A stretch of DNA of 64,000 bases from Thermofilum uzonense (lineage in GTDB: Archaea > Thermoproteota > Thermoprotei > Thermofilales > Thermofilaceae). This document shows positions 33,627 through 41,647 of this stretch, piece after piece. Made by a program: the position numbers and the translations under genes. The notes below the pieces were generated by a model. That model did not search any database, was not told the origin of the DNA, and saw only the letters and a program-made list of their open reading frames with translations. Numbering within the stretch: position 1 is the first letter of the stretch; each line of letters starts with the position of its first letter. The stretch spans positions 148,001 to 212,000 of the forward strand of contig NZ_CP009961.1 of the NCBI RefSeq assembly GCF_000993805.1, read 5' to 3'.

Positions 33627-35159
33627 ATGGAGCTCAGAACTAAACTGCTACCTTATGAGAGTATTCATCACACGGTGGTGCTTGACCAGTCTTTAGCAAG
33701 AAAACTCGATCTTAAACCAAACGATAGGGTTCGTGTCCAATCCAAAACTAAAAGTATCATTGCGGCGGTCAACATTGCAAAGGAATTTCCAAACGACTCG
33801 GTAGGACTTTACTTAAACGTAGCTAAGACCCTTGGGGTAAATGAGGGAGATCTTGTTGAGGTCGAGCCTACGGAACCTCCCAAGTCTCTGAATACTCTCC
33901 GTAAAAAGCTTTCAAGAGGTAAAATAACTTTCGATGAAGCTTTACAGCTTATGCGTGATGTAGTCGAGGGAGTTTTGAGCGAAGTAGAGCTTGCCGCACT
34001 GGTAACGGCTATTCATTTCCAAGGTCTTTCAATAGATGAAGCCTACAATCTAACAGTAGCCATGGTTGAAACCGGGAAGAGATTATCCTTGAACAGACAA
34101 ACAATTCTTGATAAACATAGCCTGGGGGGAGTCCCTGGAGATAAGACAAGTCTCATAGTAGTTCCCATAATAGCGTCGCTGGGATTCACAATACCAAAGA
34201 CATCCTCCAGAGCAATAACGTCACCAGCCGGGACAGCAGACAGGATGGAAGCCCTAGCCCCCGTGAACCTCTCAATAGAAGAAATGACCCGTGTAATCGA
34301 GAAGACTAACGGCTGCATAGTTTGGGGTGGGGCATTAAACCTGGCTCCTGCAGACGACATAATTATTCGTGTCGAATACCCCTTAGGGATAGACCCCTTC
34401 TTTGTGCCGTCCATCCTGGCTAAGAAGCTTGCAGTGGGTTCTACCCACGTAGTGCTCGATATACCCACAGGCAGGGGGACTAAAGCTCGCACCATTGAGG
34501 AGGCCCGCAGGATTTCATATGATTTCATAGAGCTTGGATCCATGCTTGGCCTTAAGCTTCAGGCTGTAGCAACCTATGCCGAGGAGCCCTTAGGTTATGC
34601 TGTTGGTCCGAGCTTAGAGGCAAGGGAAGCGCTTCTAGCCTTATCTACGCTTAAACCTATGGATCTTGTAGATAAGGCGGTCACCCTAGCAGGTACACTG
34701 CTTGAGATGGTGGGGATTCAAAACGGTTATGAGGTGGCGTATGAGGCTCTACGCTCCGGAAAGGCTGAAAAGAAACTTCGACAAATAATAGAGGCACAGG
34801 GAGGGAACCCTGAGATAAAGCCCGAGGAGTTGCCCGTCGGAGATAAAACTTACACATATTATGCTGAAGAAGAAGGTTTTGTATACTATATCGATAATCC
34901 TTTGGTTGCACTTATAGGTAAGATGGCCGGCGCTCCACTTGACAAGGGAGCTGGGGTTCTACTCCACGTAAAAATAGGTGATAAAGTTAAACCCGGGGAT
35001 CCGCTGTTTACAGTATATTCCTCCAGTTCAGTGAAGATACAGAGTGTTGAAAAGATGCTAGCATCATCCAAAGTTATTGGTATCGGCAAGATAGCTGGCA
35101 GAAAAATGCTACTCGAGAGAATAAGTTTCACTCCAACGAGACCCACCTTTGAAAGATAA
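33627..35159 (+). CDS. deoA: AMP phosphorylase
   Basis: A 510-residue archaeal AMP phosphorylase, which releases the base from AMP, CMP or UMP to give ribose 1,5-bisphosphate. It has the archaeal N-terminal extra domain (residues 1-85), the thymidine-phosphorylase-like core with K-H-S-L-G-G-V-P-G-D-K near residue 168, S-S-R-A-I-T-S-P-A-G-T-A-D near residue 193 and a C-terminal biotinyl-like domain. The pathway goes on to R15P isomerase and a type III RuBisCO; neither gene is in the window. A GGTGATGAG ribosome site precedes the ATG. The two nucleoside phosphorylases in the window would feed the same nucleotide catabolism. Confidence 0.94.
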   Translation: MELRTKLLPYESIHHTVVLDQSLARKLDLKPNDRVRVQSKTKSIIAAVNIAKEFPNDSVGLYLNVAKTLGVNEGDLVEVEPTEPPKSLNTLRKKLSRGKITFDEALQLMRDVVEGVLSEVELAALVTAIHFQGLSIDEAYNLTVAMVETGKRLSLNRQTILDKHSLGGVPGDKTSLIVVPIIASLGFTIPKTSSRAITSPAGTADRMEALAPVNLSIEEMTRVIEKTNGCIVWGGALNLAPADDIIIRVEYPLGIDPFFVPSILAKKLAVGSTHVVLDIPTGRGTKARTIEEARRISYDFIELGSMLGLKLQAVATYAEEPLGYAVGPSLEAREALLALSTLKPMDLVDKAVTLAGTLLEMVGIQNGYEVAYEALRSGKAEKKLRQIIEAQGGNPEIKPEELPVGDKTYTYYAEEEGFVYYIDNPLVALIGKMAGAPLDKGAGVLLHVKIGDKVKPGDPLFTVYSSSSVKIQSVEKMLASSKVIGIGKIAGRKMLLERISFTPTRPTFER

Positions 35160-35210
35160 TGTCAAGTTTTAGCACAGCAAGTTTTTTAGACACTATTACT
35201 AGTTGAACGC

Positions 35211-35630
35211 GTGGATAACGTGGGTGAGTTTATAAAGCTGTTCGCAAGCAACCTAACTAACTGGGTACAAGCTCAGAAGACATTCCTGGACTCTGCGCGC
35301 TCAATAGAGACTGACCTTGTCAATGCGGATCGACTGGAGTTGATACTGGCTACTCGTGCGGCATTCACCCACATGGTTAAAACAATAGAGGCTTTTGACA
35401 AGTGGTTGCAGGATCCCTTTATAGTAGGTCATATGCCTAGAGAGATGCTCTTAGACATACAGAGAAATGTTTGGGAGATTTTAAAGAAACTTCTTGAACT
35501 CGATATAAAACATACCTCAGAGTTCAGAGACATGTTATTGAAATTAGCTGAGGAAGGCAAGTTAAATCCTCTCCTCTTTGCACCTAGAGAGGAGTCTAGA
35601 AGGGAGGATAGATTTCATATAAGCTATTGA
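35211..35630 (+). CDS. Hypothetical helical protein (DUF2153-like)
   Basis: 139 residues, almost all alpha-helical, with heptad-like leucines and a tryptophan pair (W-V-Q near residue 18, K-W-L-Q near residue 65). I think it resembles the small crenarchaeal family called DUF2153, but from memory only. No catalytic motif is visible. The GTG start at 35211 lies 51 bases after deoA, and the UbiD-family gene follows after 29 bases, so the three may be co-transcribed. Confidence 0.6.
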   Translation: MDNVGEFIKLFASNLTNWVQAQKTFLDSARSIETDLVNADRLELILATRAAFTHMVKTIEAFDKWLQDPFIVGHMPREMLLDIQRNVWEILKKLLELDIKHTSEFRDMLLKLAEEGKLNPLLFAPREESRREDRFHISY

Positions 35631-35659
35631 CAGAATGAAAGATTCTCAGGTGCTGAGAG

Positions 35660-37069
35660 GTGAGCATAGGGGACCTTGTGGAGACTTTGAGGAACGGTAA
35701 GCATTTGATTGAAATCGAGGAGAGCGTTTTAGCCGACTACGAACTTCCTTGGTTTACCGTCAACCTAGCTCGTAAAACGTCGAAAGCATTACTTTTTAAA
35801 GATGTAGTGGATAAGGAGTACCCAGTTACGACGAATATCTATTTGGGCAAGATAGATATATCTTTTCACAACAGTACATCACTAATAGTTGAAAATTTTA
35901 AGAGGCTTATCTCGATCCTTCTTAACGTATCATTAGACCCTTCCTCTAAGATAAGCGTTTTAGCCTCATTTGCCTGGATCTCCGACGTATACCCGAGAGT
36001 CGTAGGAAGCCAGGGATTCCTAAGACGCTCGGCACTTGAATTTGACCTCACAGGTCTGCCAGCAGTAAGACATACAGCCCGAGAAGAGCACCCGGTTATC
36101 AAAAACCCAGTTATTCTACTCTCGGATCCGAAGACTGGCCAAACAATATTATTCTCAGAACCAGTCCAGGTTATAGATGAGAAGACCCTACTCGTTCACA
36201 TACCCAGATCATCGAAAGCTTTTATGTTTCTAGAGGAGTCTACAAAACATAGTGAGGCGATTAACGCCGCGATAATAATCGGTGTTTCGCCTTACCTTCA
36301 ACTCGTCTCGAAAATGGATTGGCTTCCTTGGTTTAACAAATATCTGCTCGCAGGTGGTTTATCAGGAGGACCGGTCAACCTAATGAGGGTAGATGGAAAT
36401 CTCTACGTACCTTTTGATGCCGAGACGATTATCTTAGGAGAGCTTGTGCCGGGCGATGTTAGGCCTGAAGGAAAAATGCTCTATGAAGACATGAGATATT
36501 ATGGAGGTTTTCCAATGCCTTTAGTACGTGCGAAAGCCCTGATGCACAAGCCTGAACCCGTATTTTATACGTCGATAACGCATCCATACCTTAGTGACGA
36601 GTATGCTCTTAACAATCTGCGAGAACAACTAATGACGGAGTATGTAAGGCTTCTCGCTCCCGATGTTTCCTATCTAAGCTTTCTAAGCTTCGACGCGTAT
36701 AGAACAGTAGTCGTCGGCTTAAAAAATGCGAACTCAAGGCGTGCTTACGAGATAGGTGTTCTTCTATTTTCTCTAAAGCTCACTCCTTATCTTGACACTG
36801 TAGTGGTAGTATCGGCCGAAAACAAAGTTGAGAAGGTTGAGAATCTTGCCTCAATGCTTTTGACCTCACTTGCCTCAAATAGAATCCTATACTTTGAAAA
36901 TCCTCAAGAAGAGGAGTTATTGAGAGATGCACGTCGCGAGAAAGTAATAGTTGATGCTACCTCTCTACGCTTAGATTATATTTCAGAAAGAGATGTTTTA
37001 ACTAGCGACGAATTCAAAGATTCCCGTGAAAAATACGAGAAGATTCTGCAAGAACTTCGGGGTGAGTAG
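35660..37069 (+). CDS. UbiD-family (de)carboxylase, divergent
   Basis: 469 residues. The family is shown best by V-P-F-D-A-E-T-I-I-L-G-E-L-V-P-G-D near residue 251, followed by P-E-G-K-M-x-x-E-D-M-R-Y-Y-G-G, which corresponds to the prFMN-dependent enzymes' P-x-D-A-E-x-V-x-E-G and (P)EG(P) stretch. The N-terminal L-x-x-L-R-N-G-x-x-L-I-E-I-E-E pattern also fits. Much of the middle is diverged. In archaea one UbiD branch is anhydromevalonate phosphate decarboxylase of the modified mevalonate route, a plausible role here but not proven. The UbiX partner is not in the window. Its last 56 bases overlap the convergent regulator gene. Confidence 0.75.
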   Translation: MSIGDLVETLRNGKHLIEIEESVLADYELPWFTVNLARKTSKALLFKDVVDKEYPVTTNIYLGKIDISFHNSTSLIVENFKRLISILLNVSLDPSSKISVLASFAWISDVYPRVVGSQGFLRRSALEFDLTGLPAVRHTAREEHPVIKNPVILLSDPKTGQTILFSEPVQVIDEKTLLVHIPRSSKAFMFLEESTKHSEAINAAIIIGVSPYLQLVSKMDWLPWFNKYLLAGGLSGGPVNLMRVDGNLYVPFDAETIILGELVPGDVRPEGKMLYEDMRYYGGFPMPLVRAKALMHKPEPVFYTSITHPYLSDEYALNNLREQLMTEYVRLLAPDVSYLSFLSFDAYRTVVVGLKNANSRRAYEIGVLLFSLKLTPYLDTVVVVSAENKVEKVENLASMLLTSLASNRILYFENPQEEELLRDARREKVIVDATSLRLDYISERDVLTSDEFKDSREKYEKILQELRGE

Positions 37070-37358
37070 CTCTTATGTATCTACATATTTCACATAATAT
37101 CTCTTCTCGATTGATTTTCTTGTCGATAAGCAGCTTTGTTACCTCTTGTATTTTTTCCTCAAGATCTTTAGAAGCTGACATTGCTGTCCACTTTCCACGT
37201 TGCTGATTAATGTATCTGCTAATGCTTGACTGGCTGACGCCGAGCAACCTCGCGATCTGAATTTGTGTCAAGCCCAGTTCTTCATACATGTATCTTACAA
37301 TGATCCCCCTTATGCTTGGTAGTACTTTTTTCCCTATTATTTCACAGGGCGCTTGCAT
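37014..37358 (-). CDS. HTH transcriptional regulator (XRE-like)
   Basis: 114 residues. It starts M-Q-A-P-C-E-I-I, as in a common archaeal group of HTH proteins, and has a helix-turn-helix at about residues 27-50: E-E-L-G-L-T-Q-I-Q-I-A-R-L-L-G-V-S-Q-S-S-I-S-R-Y-I. A helical C-terminal part contains two cysteines (C-E-I-C near residue 88). The ThiR protein at 56923 has a related HTH joined to a ligand domain, so this could be a ligand-free relative. Targets are unknown. A perfect stem lies 58 bases upstream. Confidence 0.8.
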   Translation of the reverse strand: MQAPCEIIGKKVLPSIRGIIVRYMYEELGLTQIQIARLLGVSQSSISRYINQQRGKWTAMSASKDLEEKIQEVTKLLIDKKINREEILCEICRYIRATHPEVLAESSRIFHGNL

Positions 37359-37415
37359 CTAAAATCACTCCTAGTTAATATGTATGACACCGTCAATAAA
37401 TGTGTTGTTGTAGGG

Positions 37416-37431
37416 GAGTCTTAGCAGACTC
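37416..37431. promoter_or_regulatory. Perfect 6-bp inverted repeat upstream of the HTH gene
   Basis: GAGTCT-TAGC-AGACTC at 37416-37431 sits in the 231-bp divergent gap between the HTH regulator and the zinc microprotein gene, followed by TATAAAATT. It may be an operator of the regulator or a small hairpin. No other gene is seen in this gap apart from the TATA box GATATATACC at 37549-37558 for the rightward gene. Confidence 0.35.
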
Positions 37432-37589
37432 TATAAAATTTCTGTTTAAAATAAGCTACGAATACCTTTTGAAGAAATAAATCTCTTTTTAAAAATAACG
37501 AAATAAATACTACCGTTATACAAAAGAAGAGAATTTTGAGACGCAAAGGATATATACCTCCAATAGGAAATTAGTCTTGGTGAAAACCA

Positions 37590-37751
37590 ATGCCCGAAAA
37601 AATCATGGCATACTGCGTTAAGTGCCGCAAACAGGTCGAAATGAAGAACCCTCAGCAGGTAACTCTTAAGAACGGCAGGCTTGCTTACAAGGGCACATGC
37701 CCTCACTGTGGCACTACTGTCTACAGATTCATTGGCAGGGTAAAACAATAA
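37590..37751 (+). CDS. Small zinc-ribbon protein (DUF5679-like)
   Basis: A 53-residue protein with two Cys pairs, C-V-K-C near residues 9-12 and C-P-H-C near residues 38-41, forming a zinc ribbon. The order Y-C-V-K-C-R-K-x-V-E-M, then K-N-G-R-x-A-x-K-G-x-C-P-x-C-G-T-x-V-Y-R-F-I-G fits the conserved archaeal family DUF5679. A longer antisense frame (37446-37748) is its shadow. A TATA box (GATATATACC, 37549-37558) about 36 bases upstream and an AT-rich stretch after the stop suggest a strongly expressed single gene. The role is unknown; ribosome or nucleic-acid binding is common for such proteins. Confidence 0.82.
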   Translation: MPEKIMAYCVKCRKQVEMKNPQQVTLKNGRLAYKGTCPHCGTTVYRFIGRVKQ

Positions 37752-37822
37752 AGCAGCTAGGAACCTAATAGGAATACATCAAAAATATATTTGCTTTTTC
37801 TCATTTTCTGTTGATGGTTTAG

Positions 37823-38320
37823 ATGAGTAAAGATACTACTCTACTCGAGAAGCTGGAGTTAATGGTTCCAGGTTTCCGAGGATACAAGCAAAAGGAGCTT
37901 ATCCGCGAGGACGATGCCCTTGTAAGGCGCAAGATCGCCTCTATACTGGATGATGCTAGGATTAGAGTAGAGCGTTTGATCTCGGCTGTAAAAAAGAAAA
38001 ATATTTCAGCAGCTCTAAGGCTCGACGACTTGAGACTCGAACTCATGAAAGCTTCTCAGATGATAAAGCATGCAAGTTATGGATACTCCGGCCTCTTCGA
38101 CCGCGTGAAAATTCGCGAGAAGGAACTTCAAACACTCCTCGAACTAGACTACAAACTCTTAACTCAAGCATCAAAAGTAATGGAGAAAGTTCTCGAACTC
38201 TCTACTGTTACGGATCAAGAACTAATGGAGAAAATAAATAACGCCATAGATATCGTGAGGCAAATGGAGGACGACATAAATCAACGTGAAAACCTCTTTA
38301 AGACAGTGGTGAGCGAGTAG
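37823..38320 (+). CDS. Coiled-coil protein paired with an SPFH protein
   Basis: 165 residues, nearly all predicted helix with long amphipathic stretches from about residue 20 to 160 and no glycine-rich or catalytic motif. The helical pattern and basic N-terminal part (G-F-R-G-Y-K-Q-K-E) recall membrane-remodelling helical proteins (PspA/ESCRT-III-like), but I cannot show homology. Its stop shares one base with the GTG of the SPFH-domain gene, so both are coupled. In bacteria, PspA-like proteins work with SPFH proteins, which gives this guess some weight. Confidence 0.7.
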   Translation: MSKDTTLLEKLELMVPGFRGYKQKELIREDDALVRRKIASILDDARIRVERLISAVKKKNISAALRLDDLRLELMKASQMIKHASYGYSGLFDRVKIREKELQTLLELDYKLLTQASKVMEKVLELSTVTDQELMEKINNAIDIVRQMEDDINQRENLFKTVVSE

Positions 38321-39312
38321 TGTCTAAAGGTTCACTTCCTGTGATAAGATGGGTAAACCCTTCACCGGACGATATCGTATGGAGGTATCCAAATGAGGAT
38401 TTAAAGCTAGGCTCGGTCGTCATAGTCGAAGAGTACCAGGCGGCAGTGTTCTTTCGAGATGGAAAAGCATATGACGTTTTGGGTCCTGGGCGTCACGTAT
38501 TATCCACTCTTAATATTCCTTTACTTGCAGAAGCTTACAAGATAGTTTATTCGGAGACTCCATTCAAGGCTACTATCATATTTGTTAATCTTAAACAATT
38601 TCAAGGAAAGTTTGGAGGACAGACCCAAACGCAGGATCTGGCGCCTTTGAAATTCTATGGGAGCTTCTGGTTTAGAGTCGCTGATCCCAAACTTTTTGTG
38701 GTAGAGGTTGTTGGCGCTCAGAGAGCCTACGACACAGAGTCTGTAAACAGGTTTCTAAGAGGATATTTTCTAGAAAATGCCATGGCCTCGCTCAGCAAAT
38801 ACAAACTCGCTGAGGTTTTCTCTAATATTGACAAGGTTACAGCTGAGCTGAAATTCGACCTATTAGAACCCTTCAGGCGTATAGGCTTAGAGCTCATCGA
38901 CATAAAAATGGAGGGACTGGACACGACACCCGAGTACCGCGACAGGATTTTCTGGATTACTCAGACAGGGACAGCTACAGAGGTTATGCGTATGGACACG
39001 ATAAAAAGCGTAGCTCAAGAGCTGGGTAAATCACCTGGAGCCTCGATTGGGACAGGCATGGTAGTGATTCCTCCGCTCTTATACCCTCAGCCTGCCCCCC
39101 AGCAGCCTCCTGCACCAGCTGTAGCTCAACAGCAGCCGCAACAACCACAACAGACCGGCATACAGTGTCCCAAGTGCGGGACCATAAACCCGCCCGGAGC
39201 AAGATTTTGCTACAATTGTGGTACACCCCTGACTAAGAAATGTCCTAAGTGTGGAAACGACGTCCCATTGAACGCAAAATTCTGTCCCTACTGTGGTAAT
39301 CCCCTTACCTAG
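38320..39312 (+). CDS. SPFH/Band 7 domain protein with two C-terminal zinc ribbons
   Basis: 330 residues. The N-terminal two thirds are an SPFH (stomatin/flotillin-like) domain of the 'virion core protein'/YdjI type: V-I-V-E-E-Y-Q-A-A-V-F-F-R-D-G near residue 31, G-P-G-R-H-V-L near residue 54, and a helical segment near residues 135-200. A proline/glutamine linker follows (about 250-283), then two double-Cys zinc ribbons (C-P-K-C-G...C-Y-N-C-G near residue 285 and C-P-K-C-G...C-P-Y-C-G near 309). Such proteins assemble into rings at membranes. It lacks its own strong membrane helix. A small membrane protein gene follows after 8 bases. Confidence 0.88.
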   Translation: MSKGSLPVIRWVNPSPDDIVWRYPNEDLKLGSVVIVEEYQAAVFFRDGKAYDVLGPGRHVLSTLNIPLLAEAYKIVYSETPFKATIIFVNLKQFQGKFGGQTQTQDLAPLKFYGSFWFRVADPKLFVVEVVGAQRAYDTESVNRFLRGYFLENAMASLSKYKLAEVFSNIDKVTAELKFDLLEPFRRIGLELIDIKMEGLDTTPEYRDRIFWITQTGTATEVMRMDTIKSVAQELGKSPGASIGTGMVVIPPLLYPQPAPQQPPAPAVAQQQPQQPQQTGIQCPKCGTINPPGARFCYNCGTPLTKKCPKCGNDVPLNAKFCPYCGNPLT

Positions 39313-39320
39313 GTGAGCAG

Positions 39321-39650
39321 ATGAATTTAGCAACATTGCTCATACTGATTTCATGGGGACTCGCTTTCGTCATTATAGGACTTGGGTTAATCACGGGCTA
39401 CGAAGTCTTCCCGCTGGTAATAACAGTTTCCGGGCTATCCCTACTGTTCAGGGCGTTTGGGGTAAAGTGCCGAGCAGATAAATGCAGGGACAGGGGCTTT
39501 TTGCTTCTATGGTCTGTTTTTCTCCTAGAATCTGGGCCTTTGATAGAGCTTTATAAATATTATCCTTCACCAGCTCTTATCATTGGTATCTTCTTAATAG
39601 TGCTGGCAGTTTCAGCCTACATAATAGATAAAAAATATTCTATAATTTGA
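39321..39650 (+). CDS. Small membrane protein of the SPFH operon
   Basis: 109 residues with hydrophobic stretches near residues 3-25, 28-45, 58-72 and 84-104, and a hydrophilic C-R-A-D-K-C-R-D-R loop near residue 50. Family unknown. It lies 8 bases after the SPFH gene and probably anchors that complex in the membrane, by position only. Its 3' end overlaps the convergent CinA-like gene by 11 bases. Confidence 0.6.
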   Translation: MNLATLLILISWGLAFVIIGLGLITGYEVFPLVITVSGLSLLFRAFGVKCRADKCRDRGFLLLWSVFLLESGPLIELYKYYPSPALIIGIFLIVLAVSAYIIDKKYSII

Positions 39651-40449
39651 CGCCCGGCTCCTTTAAAACAATTATTTCCCCGCCCAGCTTCTTAGCACTC
39701 ATGAGTATGTACTCAAAGCATGATCGAAGCTGTGACATGTTCTCGATACCAAAAGTGATAAGATGTATTTCGAGAACAGGAGAACCTAGCTCCACGCCCT
39801 TAGGATGACTCTTTACATATACTGACTTATACCTCTCGGCAGCGTCCTTTACGAAAGGGGCAAACTCAGACTCAGGAATACCTTTGATCGTTAAAAGTGC
39901 TTCATAAAAATCAATTCTCTGAAACTCCCTCTCAATAATCGGCTGTACACTCGTCTTAAAAACGGCCTCAACTTCGCGAGGTGGTCCCGGGAGAACAAAG
40001 AAGTGAACTCCACGGTATTTGAGGTAAACTCCCGGTGCGGTACCAGCCGGGTTATCCAACGGTTTAGATCCCAAGGGAAGATACGCCATTTTAATTCTTT
40101 CTGGTGTTAGAGGCAAACCCCTCGAAGAATACTTCTCCCTTACAAGGGCGAGCGCCTCAGCGTTCAACACTAGCGGTAGGCTGAAAGCTCGAGCTAACCC
40201 TTCAACTGTTTTATCGTCGAAAGTAGGTCCAAGGCCCCCTGTAGAGATGACCAGCTGGACTTTTCTCTCAATTGCTGAAAGAAATGCCGATGCGATTTCA
40301 GACACATCATCTTTAACAATAACGATAGAATCTACAATGAACCCCATTTTTGTAAGCTCTCCTGAAAGCCAGTGGGCATTCGTGTTCAAAACTTTCCCTA
40401 TGAGAAGCTCGTTTCCAATACTTAGGATCATTGCCTTGTTAAATTGCAT
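39640..40449 (-). CDS. CinA-like molybdopterin-binding domain protein
   Basis: About 269 residues. The MoCF-type fold is shown by L-S-I-G-N-E-L-L-I-G-K-V-L-N-T-N at the N-terminus, S-T-G-G-L-G-P-T-x-D-D-K near residue 70, and P-G-P-P-R-E-V near residue 155. The family covers the CinA N-terminal domain, linked to nucleotide (ADP-ribose) pyrophosphatase activity, without the C-terminal NMN deamidase domain. The open frame goes up to 40509, but its first 20 codons are fully explained by a C/D box RNA, and the ATG at 40449 gives the usual family start. A second candidate ATG is at 40431. Confidence 0.85.
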   Translation of the reverse strand: MQFNKAMILSIGNELLIGKVLNTNAHWLSGELTKMGFIVDSIVIVKDDVSEIASAFLSAIERKVQLVISTGGLGPTFDDKTVEGLARAFSLPLVLNAEALALVREKYSSRGLPLTPERIKMAYLPLGSKPLDNPAGTAPGVYLKYRGVHFFVLPGPPREVEAVFKTSVQPIIEREFQRIDFYEALLTIKGIPESEFAPFVKDAAERYKSVYVKSHPKGVELGSPVLEIHLITFGIENMSQLRSCFEYILMSAKKLGGEIIVLKEPGVKL

Positions 40450-40459
40450 AGGAGGATGC

Positions 40460-40509
40460 TCAGCCTCTAGTTTATTCGTCACGCTATCAGCCGTCTCTTC
40501 CATCATCAC
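40460..40509 (-). ncRNA. C/D box guide RNA (predicted), upstream of the CinA-like gene
   Basis: The minus strand reads box C GTGATGA (40509-40503), 12-nt guide TGGAAGAGACGG, box D' CTGA (40490-40487), 4-nt spacer, box C' GTGACGA (40482-40476), 12-nt guide ATAAACTAGAGG, box D CTGA (40463-40460). All four boxes and both 12-nt guide lengths fit the archaeal C/D RNA architecture, so a chance match is unlikely. The 10 bases that follow lead to the CinA-like ATG. The targets would carry CCGTCTCTTCCA and CCTCTAGTTTAT (as RNA); I do not recognise them. Confidence 0.8.
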
Positions 40510-40534
40510 CGAATTACAGTAAGAGAGTTTAAAC

Positions 40535-41647
40535 TTAAATTTTCCAGTCTCGAGTATCCACTTTTTTCAAGATAAAAGTTCTAAGAAAGCTTGCCATCAT
40601 TATAGATGACCAGATCGGTGAATAGAAGAAGAAATACAAAGTGAGCCACAATGGTTTTACCTCATATCCTATCCTTCGACCGAACGCGTAAACGATGGTG
40701 GAATAAGCGAGAAAGTATGGAATGGTGAAATATATCTGAGGAGGTAGAAATGCTAAAACAGCATCTGCCAAGTAAACTATCGGTAGAAGTGGGGCAAAGA
40801 AACCAAGACCCAAGTGCCATAAGGTAACGAGGAAACCGGATATTGCTGGGAAAAATAAAAGAATCTCCGCCATGAAAATAAATATCCAAGGAAACATTAC
40901 CACTAGGGCTGAGAGAGATTCAAGCGGGTACGATAGGCTACCTTTGTATAAGAGTGGAAAGTACTCCTTTAACCATAACCATGCCCCCTGGGACCATCTT
41001 AGTCTTTGATTTATCCATTCACGTACACTTGATGGAGGATCTACTACAACATAGGAAGAATAAAAGTACCTGTATCGTAAGTTAAGATAAAAGCTCCTAA
41101 ACCCTATATCCATGTCCTCTAGAAGACAGTTCTTAAATCCTCCAAGCTCCTTCAAAGCATTTCTTCTGAAGGCAAAGGCTGCGCCGTTGAGTCCAGCACA
41201 ACGCTTTACCCTTCTATCGAAGATGTAACTTGCAATTCCGAAGGAAAGGTAGTCGTAATAGATGAGTTTTCCGATCAGCCCTTTATTCTTAGAAATCTTC
41301 TTTATTTCCATAACGTCATATTTTTCGATTTCCTTAAGTAGTGCGTCTAGGAATGCTGAATCCCTTATGGTGACATCACTATCCAAGAAAATAAGGACCT
41401 CGCCTCTAGCGAGCGATAAGGCATCATTAAGCGCCGCGACCTTTCCCCTCCTAACATCACTTACTGAAAGAACTATCTTTTCCCGATACATAGACAATAT
41501 CTCTTTCAACTTTTCACTAGGCTCGTCGACGCTTGCTATAACTTCGATCGTATCGCCTAAAGAGTTTTGCAGGAAAAACTCTAGTAGTTGTTGGATGTTC
41601 TCGGGTTCACGGTAAGCTGTAAGAATTACTGTAATCTTTGGTCTCAT
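40535..41647 (-). CDS. Family 2 glycosyltransferase, membrane-bound (processive type)
   Basis: 370 residues. The GT2 catalytic domain (about 1-230) has V-I-L-T-A-Y-R-E-P near residue 7, R-R-G-K-V-A-A-L-N-D-A near residue 66, F-L-D-S-D near residue 91, the acid E-D-M-D near residue 176 and Q-R-L-R-W near residue 214. This last motif is typical of processive beta-glycosyltransferases such as hyaluronan, chitin or poly-GlcNAc synthases. Four to five membrane helices follow (residues 240-365). It is the last gene of the glmS operon (ATG overlap of 4 bases), so UDP-GlcNAc is a likely donor and a surface glycan the likely product. Confidence 0.87.
   Translation of the reverse strand: MRPKITVILTAYREPENIQQLLEFFLQNSLGDTIEVIASVDEPSEKLKEILSMYREKIVLSVSDVRRGKVAALNDALSLARGEVLIFLDSDVTIRDSAFLDALLKEIEKYDVMEIKKISKNKGLIGKLIYYDYLSFGIASYIFDRRVKRCAGLNGAAFAFRRNALKELGGFKNCLLEDMDIGFRSFYLNLRYRYFYSSYVVVDPPSSVREWINQRLRWSQGAWLWLKEYFPLLYKGSLSYPLESLSALVVMFPWIFIFMAEILLFFPAISGFLVTLWHLGLGFFAPLLPIVYLADAVLAFLPPQIYFTIPYFLAYSTIVYAFGRRIGYEVKPLWLTLYFFFYSPIWSSIMMASFLRTFILKKVDTRDWKI

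Noticed and set aside
37446-37748. Minus-strand 100-residue frame
   Set aside because: Shadow of the zinc-ribbon microprotein at 37590-37751.
40450-40509. 20-codon N-terminal extension of the CinA-like protein
   Set aside because: It is fully explained by the C/D box RNA, and the CinA domain begins just after it.
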